A stretch of DNA of 64,000 nucleotides. Origin: UBA8337 sp038143435. Lineage in GTDB: Bacteria; Pseudomonadota; Alphaproteobacteria; RS24. The notes beneath the pieces were generated by a model. It did no database searches. It was given only the letters and a program-made list of their open reading frames with translations, and was not told the DNA's origin. Positions within the stretch are counted from its first letter, which is position 1. Each line of letters begins with the position of its first letter. Both the position numbers and the translations under genes were made by a program. Shown in pieces: positions 57,777 to 64,000 of this stretch. The DNA lies in NCBI GenBank assembly GCA_038143435.1, contig JAYQLX010000003.1, forward strand, positions 62,001-126,000, read 5' to 3'.

Positions 57777-59734
57777 ATGGGCAAAGTTATCGGAATTGAT
57801 TTGGGCACGACCAATAGTTGTGTCGCGGTAATGGACGGGGCCAATGCCCGCGTCATTGAAAATGCCGAAGGCGCGCGCACCACGCCGTCAATGGTCGGAT
57901 TTACCGAAGACGGCGAACGCCTGACCGGCCAGCCCGCCAAACGCCAAGCCGTGACCAATCCGCTGAACACGCTATTTGCCATTAAGCGCCTTATCGGCCG
58001 TCGTTTTGACGATCCGGCGACCAAAAAAGACAAGGAAATGGTGCCGTTTGAAATCGTTGCCTCCGATGGCGGTGATGCATGGGTTGAAGCGGCCGGCGAG
58101 AAATACTCGCCGTCACAAATATCGGCTTTTATTTTGCAGAAAATGAAAGAGACGGCAGAGGATTATTTGGGCGAAAGCGTGACCCAGGCGGTGATTACCG
58201 TGCCTGCCTATTTCAATGATGCGCAGCGTCAGGCGACCAAAGATGCCGGGAAAATTGCCGGTCTTGAAGTTTTGCGCATCATCAATGAGCCGACCGCCGC
58301 TTCTTTGGCTTATGGGCTTGGACAAAAAGGACGGGCAGACCATTGCCGTTTATGATTTGGGCGGCGGCACATTTGATGTCTCCGTGCTCGAAATCGGCGA
58401 TGGCGTGTTTGAAGTGAAATCGACCAATGGCGATACATTTCTCGGCGGTGAAGATTTCGACATGGCTTTGGTCGAACATTTGGCCGAAAGCTTTCAAAAA
58501 GAAAGCGGCATGGATTTGCGCGGCGATAAAGTCGCCCTGCAGCGCCTGAAAGAAGCGGCTGAAAAGGCCAAAATCGAATTATCTTCAGCCGCCCAAACGG
58601 AAGTCAATCTGCCGTTTATCACGGCTGATGCGTCGGGCCCGAAACATTTGAATTTGAAGCTGACCAAAGCCGCCTTTGAGGGTTTGGTGGAAAATCTTGT
58701 GCAACGCACCCGCACCCCATGCGAGGCGGCGATGAAAGATGCCGGCGTCTCATTGTCAGATATTGACGAAGTGGTGCTGGTCGGCGGGCAAACCCGCATG
58801 CCGCGCATTCGTGAATTCGTCAAAGACGTGTTCGGCAAAGAGCCCAATATGAGCGTCAACCCCGATGAGGTGGTGGCGATGGGTGCAGCCATTCAGGCCG
58901 GCGTGCTGCAAGGCGATGTCAAAGATGTGCTGCTATTGGATGTGACGCCCTTATCTTTGGGCATTGAGACTTTGGGCGGCGTGTTCACCCGTCTGATTGA
59001 CCGCAACACAACCATTCCAACGAAAAAGAGCCAAGTGTTTTCGACCGCCGATGACAATCAATCGGCCGTGACCATTTCCGTGTGTCAAGGTGAGCGCGAA
59101 ATGGCGGCGGACAATAAAAATTTGGGCCAGTTCAACCTGGAAGGCATTCCGCCGGCACCGCGCGGTGTGCCGCAAATCGAAGTGACTTTCGATATTGACG
59201 CCAATGGTCTGGTCAATGTGTCGGCTGCCGATAAGGCGACCGGCAAAGAGCAGGCCATTCGCATTGAAGCTTCGGGCGGCCTGTCCGATGATGATATTGA
59301 GCAAATGGTGAAAGATGCCGAAGCCAATGCCACGGCCGATAAAGAGCGCCGCGAACAGGTAGAGGCGCGCAATAATGCCGAAGCGCTGATTCACGCAACA
59401 GAAAAATCGATAGCTGAAAATGAAGATAAGATTGACGCGGCCGATAAGGAAGCCGCCGAGGCGGCTATGGGCGAATTGAAAACCGCGCTGGAAGGCGAGG
59501 ATATGGACGCGATTAATGAAAAAGCGCAAGCCTTGAGCCAAGCGGCGATGAAAATCGGCGAAGCCGTCTATCAAGCGCAACAAGCCGAAGCCGCTGCCAA
59601 TGATGCGGCCGCCGATGGCGCACGGCGACGGCGATGACCCAATGTGGTCGACGCTGAATTTGAAGAAGTGCCGATGACGACGACGCGGCCGATGCGACGG
59701 AGGCCGATACGGAAGTGACCAGAAAGCCTCTTAA
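57777..59734 (+). CDS. dnaK: Chaperone DnaK (Hsp70), frame breaks at one internal and two 3' sites
   Basis: ATP-dependent chaperone. N-terminal MGKVIGIDLGTTNSCVAV, VITVPAYFNDAQRQATKDAG, then a break at 58319-58327 where one G too many separates AYGL from DKKDGQTIAVYDLGGGTFDV. Substrate domain blocks: DVTPLSLGIETLGGVFTRLI and NLEGIPPAPRGVPQIEVTFD. The acidic tail is broken again between about 59619 and 59680; NVVDAEFEEV, the conserved C-terminal motif, can be read there. The stop is uncertain; the TAA at 59732-59734 gives about 652 residues, close to normal. Confidence 0.93.
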
Positions 59735-59766
59735 CGGGCAGGCACAATCTGCCAAAAGGGGGCGGC

Positions 59767-60877
59767 ATGGCCAAAGCCGATTATTATGACCAATTGGGGG
59801 TAGACCGTTCGGCCAGCGCGGCTGAGCTGAAATCGGCCTATCGCAAATTGGCAAAAAAATACCACCCCGACGTCAATCCGGGCGATGCGGCTGCCGAGCA
59901 GAAATTCAAAGATGTATCGGAAGCCTATGAAGTGCTGAAAGACGACCAGTCGCGCGCCGCTTATGACCAGTTCGGTCATGCCGCTTTTGAACAGGGCGGC
60001 CCCGGCGGCATGGGCGGCTTTGGCGGGCAAGGCGGCATGGGCGGGGATTTTCCGGCTTTGGCGATATTGGCGATATTTTCGAAGAATTTTTCGGCGGTGC
60101 AGCGCCGGTCGCGGCGGCCAGCGACGCGCGCGCCGCGGCGATGATTTGCGCACCGAGGTTGATATCAGCCTGCAAGAAGCCTTTGACGGCACCGAGCGCC
60201 AAGTCAATTTGACCCGCGCCGCCGCCTGCCGGGGTTGCAGCGGTTCAGGCGCCAAGCCGGGCAGCCAGCCCAGCACCTGCCCGACCTGTCAGGGCCATGG
60301 CAAAGTGCGCGCGCAGCAAGGGTTTTTTACCATTGAGCGCCCCTGTCATAGCTGTCAGGGCAGCGGCCAAATTATTGCCGATCCGTGCGGCGATTGTCGC
60401 GGCGGCGGCCAGACCCGCGAAAGCCGAAATCTGTCGGTTGCCATTCCGGCCGGCGTCGAAGACGGCACGCGCATTCGCCTGTCGGGCGAAGGCAATGCCG
60501 GGCCCCATGGTGCGGCCTATGGTGATTTATATGTTTTCGTCAATATCGCCCCGCACGGCATATTGCGGCGCGACGGGGCCGATCTTTTTTGCGCCATGCC
60601 GGTGCCGTTTGACATTGCGGTGCGCGGTGGCGCGGTCAATGTGCCGCTGATGGCCGGCAAAACCGTCAAGCTGACGATTCCCGCCGGTGCGCGCACCGGT
60701 CAGCAATTTCGCCTGCGCGGCAAGGGCATGCCGATCCTGCGGGCGCGTAAATTTGGCGATCTTTATGTGCAGATTGAGGTTGAAACCCCGACCGGACTGA
60801 CGCGCGAGCAGAAAAAGCTGTTTGAGGCCTTTGCCGAAAGTTTGATGGGGCAATTATCCCGACATGGCCGATTTTAA
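59767..60877 (+). CDS. dnaJ: Chaperone DnaJ (two frame breaks)
   Basis: Hsp40 co-chaperone that stimulates DnaK. J domain at 1-70 with KKYHPDVNPG (HPD). A Gly/Phe region follows; breaks at 60045-60052 (T4 run) and about 60095-60110 separate it from the rest, and single bases restore FSGFGDIGDIFEEFFGG. The zinc domain has four CxxCxGxG repeats: CRGCSGSG, CPTCQGHG, CHSCQGSG, CGDCRGGG. The C-terminal substrate domains are intact. About 370 residues, normal. Starts 32 bases after the presumed dnaK stop. Confidence 0.93.
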
Positions 60878-60943
60878 TGCGCGCGCCAAAAAAGCTGACG
60901 CAAAGCGATAGAGCAGCGCCGCGAACCCTGCTATACAAAGCCC

Positions 60944-61742
60944 ATGAGATTGATTGTAAATGGCTGCGCCGGTCGTATGGGCCGGACGCTGATAAAGCTG
61001 ATTGACGAACAAGACGGTGGTGACGCTGGCCGGCGGATTGGAGGCCGCGGGCAGTGCTGCGCTGGGCGAAGATTTGGGCATATTGGCGGGCGGCGAAAAG
61101 CTCGGCCTGAGCGCCAGCGATGATGCGCTGACATTAATAAGCCAAGCCGATGGGGTGATTGATTTCACCACACCCGCCGCCAGGTTGATTTGGCGGCGCT
61201 GGCCGCACAAGCGCGGCTTGTCCATATTATCGGCACGACCGGCTTTGACGCTGACCAAGACGCGCAAATCGCCGCGGCGGCGCGCCATGCGCGCATTGTC
61301 AAATCGGGCAATATGAGCCTCGGCGTCAATATGCTGGCCGGATTGGTGCGCCAAGCGGCGGCGCAATTGGACGATGATTGGGATATTGAAATTGTCGATA
61401 TGCACCACCGCCATAAGGTTGATGCGCCATCGGGCACGGCTTTGCTTTTGGGCGAGGCCGCCGCTGCCCGTCGCGGCGTCAGCCTAGACGATGTCAAAGA
61501 AAGCGGGCGCGACGGCATTGGCGCGCCGCGCGCCGCCGGCAATATCGGTTTTGCCGCCCTGCGCGGCGGCTCTGTAGTCGGCGACCATGAGGTGATATTG
61601 GCCGGCACGCATGAGCACATACGCTTGGCCCATCGCGCCGAAGACCGCGATATTTTTGCCCGCGGGGCGCTGAAAGCCGCTTTATGGGCCAAAGACCAAT
61701 CCGAAGGGCTGTATTCCATGCAGCGATGTTTTGGGGTTGTAA
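60944..61742 (+). CDS. dapB: 4-hydroxy-tetrahydrodipicolinate reductase (three frame breaks)
   Basis: NAD(P)H-dependent step of lysine/diaminopimelate synthesis. Start MRLIVNGCAGRMGRTLIKL (60944), the Rossmann motif. A break at about 61011-61022 leads to VTLAGGLEAAGSAALGED and VIDFTTPAA; another at about 61178-61190 leads to IIGTTGFDADQDAQIA and IVDMHHRHKVDAPSGTA, the DapB catalytic motif. A third at about 61719-61725 hides the normal end MQDVLGL and stop at 61740-61742; without it the frame runs on into gpmA and looks like a fusion. About 266 residues. Confidence 0.9.
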
Positions 61743-61783
61743 GACCGAACCGTTTAACGCTGAAATCAAATAAGGAAAATGAG

Positions 61784-62401
61784 ATGAGCCATTTGGTGCT
61801 GGTCCGCCACGGTCAAAGTGAATGGAATGAAAAAAATCTGTTTACCGGCTGGCGTGACCCTGATTTGACGGCGCAAGGAATTGATGAGGCCAAAGCGGCC
61901 GGGCAAGCGCTGAAACAGCAGGGGCTGGTTTTCGACCTCGCCTTTACCTCTGATTTGCAGCGGGCGCAAAAAACCCTGACGCTTTTGCTCGCCGAACAGG
62001 GGCAAAGCGATTTGCCGACGACCAAAAACCAGGCGCTTAATGAGCGCGATTACGGCGATTTGGCAGGGCTGAATAAGGATGATGCGCGCGAAAAATGGGG
62101 GGCTGAGCAAGTGCATATTTGGCGTCGTTCTTACGACACACCGCCGCCCGGCGGGGAAAGCCTGAAAGATACCGGCGCCCGGGTTCTACCCTATTATGAC
62201 AGCGCCATTTTACCGCATGTCAAAACCGGCAAAAATATTCTCATCGCGGCGCATGGCAATAGCTTGCGATCTTTGGTGATGCGCCTTGAGGGGCTGAGCA
62301 GCGCCGAAATTCTTGACGTCAATATTGATACCGGCGTGCCTTATATTTACCAAATGGACGCTGACGGGGCGGTGCAAGACAAGACCATTTTATCGCGCTA
62401 G
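61784..62401 (+). CDS. gpmA: 2,3-bisphosphoglycerate-dependent phosphoglycerate mutase
   Basis: Interconverts 3- and 2-phosphoglycerate in glycolysis. 205 residues. Phosphohistidine H9 in LVLVRHGQSEWNEKNLFTGW, the acid/base block LNERDYGDLAGLNKDDAREK, and the second histidine in IAAHGNSLRSLVMRLEG. The ATG at 61784 follows the ribosome site TAAGGA. The alphaproteobacterial form is shorter than that of E. coli (about 250). Downstream of dapB. Confidence 0.95.
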   Translation: MSHLVLVRHGQSEWNEKNLFTGWRDPDLTAQGIDEAKAAGQALKQQGLVFDLAFTSDLQRAQKTLTLLLAEQGQSDLPTTKNQALNERDYGDLAGLNKDDAREKWGAEQVHIWRRSYDTPPPGGESLKDTGARVLPYYDSAILPHVKTGKNILIAAHGNSLRSLVMRLEGLSSAEILDVNIDTGVPYIYQMDADGAVQDKTILSR

Positions 62402-62424
62402 CCCACCCAATTTAGCGCCAAATC

Positions 62425-62944
62425 TCAGGCTGAAGCGGGATGCGCGGCCAGTTGATTGCGCCAGCCGCCCAATGTTGCCTGCAAGCTGCCGGCCAGGCTT
62501 TCGCGCTCTTCGGGAGCCAAAAACGCGCCGACCGAGACATATTTGCCATGGCTCGATAAAATCAGCGCGCCAATATCTTCGCCCATGCGCGCCGAAACGC
62601 TCCAAAGTGACGCGCACCCAATAAGGGTCAAACTCCCATTGCCGCGCCGTGCCCAAAGCGGTGACCTGGCTGAAAACCAGTTTTTCCTCAGCCATGCTGA
62701 GCGTCTCATAGCGCTTGCCATAACGATAATTGAGCCGAAACGCGCCATACAGCAGCGCGACATCAAGACCGAAAAAGCCGAAGACCGGCCATGCGCCGAG
62801 CGACCAGAAATAGCCGCCGACAATCACCGATATGGCGGTAAAAAAAACCATCAACCAAAAAAAGCCACGCCGTGACAGCGACATATTGGGGCGCAGCACA
62901 AGGTCAAAATTATCCGGCAGGAGTGTCGGTTTTTCCATATGCAT
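62425..62944 (-). CDS. DUF2244 membrane protein (one frame break)
   Basis: About 172 residues when corrected. Two adjacent hydrophobic segments (about 28-65; GFFWLMVFFTAISVIVGGYF and FGFFGLDVALLYGAF) mark DUF2244, an alphaproteobacterial family of unknown function, often near nth. After a break at about 62588-62602 the protein continues SSHGKYVSVGAFLAPEERES, matching the family C-terminus. Start may be at 62944 or at MEKPTLL (62938). Convergent with gpmA and divergent from nth. Confidence 0.8.
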
Positions 62945-63017
62945 TTAATTAGGGCGCGCCGGCCCGAAACAAAAGGGAAGGATTGTCGCGGGCGGCGCGC
63001 TGGTTTATGACAAGACC

Positions 63018-63683
63018 ATGACCCGCTCGCGCCAAATGCCTGCTGACGATATTGCTGCGTTTTTCGCCAAGCTGGCGGAGACCGATCCGGCGCCGCGCAC
63101 CGAGCTCGCTTATAAAAATCATTTTACCCTTTTGGTGGCGGTGGTTTTATCGGCCCAGGCGACAGATATTGGCGTCAATCGGGCGACAAAAGGCCTGTTT
63201 GAAAAAGCCGATAGCGCCAAAAAAATGGTGGCGCTGGGCGAGGCGAAAATCCGCGATGCGGTCAAAACCATCGGGCTTTATCGCAATAAGGCGAAAAATG
63301 TTTTTCTCTTATCGCAAAAATTACTGGCCGATTATGACGGCCAGGTGCCGGCGACGATGGAAGAGCTGCTGGCCCTGCCCGGGGTCGGACGCAAAACCGC
63401 CAATGTGGTGATGAATGAGGCTTTCGGCATCGCCACTTTTGCCGTCGATACGCATGTCTTCCGCCTCTCCAATCGCAGCGGTTTGGCGCCCGGTAAAGAT
63501 GTTTTGGCGGTCGAGAAAAAGCTCGACAAAAAAGTGCCCGAGCCGTACCGCATGCACGCCCATCATTGGCTGATTTTGCATGGCCGCTATGTCTGCTTGG
63601 CGCGCAAGCCGAAATGCCATATTTGTCCGGTATATGATTATTGCCGCTTTAAGGATAAAGGGAAAATAAAGGATATGATATGA
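63018..63683 (+). CDS. nth: Endonuclease III
   Basis: Bifunctional glycosylase/AP lyase for oxidised pyrimidines. 221 residues. Helix-hairpin-helix LPGVGRKTANVV with the catalytic K126; D144 in FAVDTHVFRL; the 4Fe-4S cluster cysteines C193, C200, C203 and C209 (C-x6-C-x2-C-x5-C). Start may be M1 or M7. Its stop overlaps the next gene's start by ATGA (63680-63683). Intact. Confidence 0.97.
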   Translation: MTRSRQMPADDIAAFFAKLAETDPAPRTELAYKNHFTLLVAVVLSAQATDIGVNRATKGLFEKADSAKKMVALGEAKIRDAVKTIGLYRNKAKNVFLLSQKLLADYDGQVPATMEELLALPGVGRKTANVVMNEAFGIATFAVDTHVFRLSNRSGLAPGKDVLAVEKKLDKKVPEPYRMHAHHWLILHGRYVCLARKPKCHICPVYDYCRFKDKGKIKDMI

Positions 63684-64000
63684 GCCAAGCCAGCGCAACC
63701 GCAAAGCCCGAAAACGGCCTCATCACCGGCATGGGGGCCGCTTTGGTCGATTTATTTGCCGCCGTCAGCGAAGAAGAGCTTGCCGCATTGGGCAGCCCGA
63801 AAGCCTCCATGTCGCTCATTGATGCGGCACAATCATCGGCACTGCAAGAAAACGCCAATGTCGATACGCGCCAGCCCGGCGGCTCCATTGCCAATTCCAT
63901 TGCCGGCATGGCCGCACTTGGCATGGCGACCGGCTTTATCGGCAAAATCGGTGATGATGATTTGGGGCGGGTATTTGCCGATGCCTTTATGAAAGGCCAT
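63680..64000 (+). CDS. Adenosine kinase/PfkB-family sugar kinase, N-terminal part (runs off window)
   Basis: 107 codons visible. The N-terminal PfkB pattern is present: ITGMGAALVDLFAAV (first strand), SMSLIDAAQ, and QPGGSIANSIAGMAALGM with FIGKIGDDDLGRVFADAF, the first PfkB signature (GGSxxNxxxGxAxLG). The alphaproteobacterial protein next to nth is usually called adenosine kinase, although ribokinase-like sugars are possible. The anion hole and catalytic Asp lie beyond the edge. Coupled to nth by a 4-base overlap. Confidence 0.85.
   Translation, partial: MSQASATAKPENGLITGMGAALVDLFAAVSEEELAALGSPKASMSLIDAAQSSALQENANVDTRQPGGSIANSIAGMAALGMATGFIGKIGDDDLGRVFADAFMKGH

Noticed and set aside
61190..62401. 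Apparent DapB-GpmA fusion protein
   Set aside because: The open frame runs from dapB into gpmA only because one extra base near 61719-61725 hides the normal DapB end MQDVLGL and its TAA. gpmA has its own ribosome site and start.
1..64000. CRISPR array, insertion sequence, prophage, tRNA or rRNA gene
   Set aside because: No regular spaced repeats, transposase motifs, attachment-site pairs or tRNA-like cloverleaf sequences were noticed; nearly all sequence is occupied by core genes.

Overview
The window is a stretch of core chromosome from an alphaproteobacterium. Gene order points to a Rhizobiales-like or neighbouring lineage: dnaA-rpsT-crotonase-mutM-ubiE-ubiB-coaBC-dut; irr-fabA-fabB; pnp-rpsO-truB-rbfA-infB-ylxR-nusA-rimP-trmB-metK-XRE regulator-lnt-corC-ybeY-phoH-miaB-plsC-fur-rimI-tsaB; nifU-usp-trpS-murJ-glnD-mutS-maeB; gshB-yraN-rsmI-lpoA-hemW-rdgB-rph-hrcA-grpE-dnaK-dnaJ-dapB-gpmA-nth-adenosine kinase. 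The presence of Irr, the Fur/Mur type regulator and an alphaproteobacterial RpoH-type promoter agree with this. I cannot name genus or species. No mobile element, CRISPR array, tRNA, rRNA, prophage or defence island is visible.

Layout. 1-8 kb: dnaA end, rpsT, fatty-acid oxidation (crotonase), DNA repair (mutM), ubiquinone synthesis (ubiE, ubiB), coenzyme A (coaBC), dUTPase. 7.7-10.5 kb: Rrf2 regulator, cysteine synthase, a MoeB/ThiF-like E1 protein and an exported SH3 protein. 10.6-15.3 kb: an iron/oxidative-stress and unsaturated fatty acid block (katG, irr, fabA, fabB) with two Irr-box-like operators. 15.4-25.8 kb: a minus-strand RNA and translation block from trmB to pnp. 25.8-43 kb: minus-strand genes for SAM synthesis, lipoprotein maturation, ribosome quality control, tRNA modification, metal regulation, Fe-S assembly, peptidoglycan precursor flipping and nitrogen sensing. 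43-48.3 kb: mutS and divergent maeB. 48.3-64 kb: a comM remnant, glutathione synthesis, a cell-wall lipoprotein, haem chaperone, nucleotide hygiene, the heat-shock set hrcA/grpE/dnaK/dnaJ, lysine synthesis, glycolysis and endonuclease III.

The most striking property is technical. At least 40 single-base frame breaks, many in homopolymers, interrupt conserved and mostly essential genes (dnaK, dnaJ, grpE, glnD, hemW, ubiB, dut, gshB, tsaB and others). Adding or removing one base at each site restores a family-typical protein. They are dense after about 34 kb and rare between 8 and 33 kb. I read them as uncorrected sequencing or assembly indels, and list the affected genes as whole CDS spans. 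The comM fragment differs: about four fifths of the gene is absent, at the meeting point of two conserved gene blocks, so it looks like a real remnant.

I found no undescribed system. The best biological leads are the Irr-box/promoter geometry at katG and irr, the comM breakpoint, phased T-tracts (predicted bent DNA) between rpsT and dnaA, a complete RpoH-type promoter before dnaK, and an unrecognised 86-residue protein between comM and gshB.
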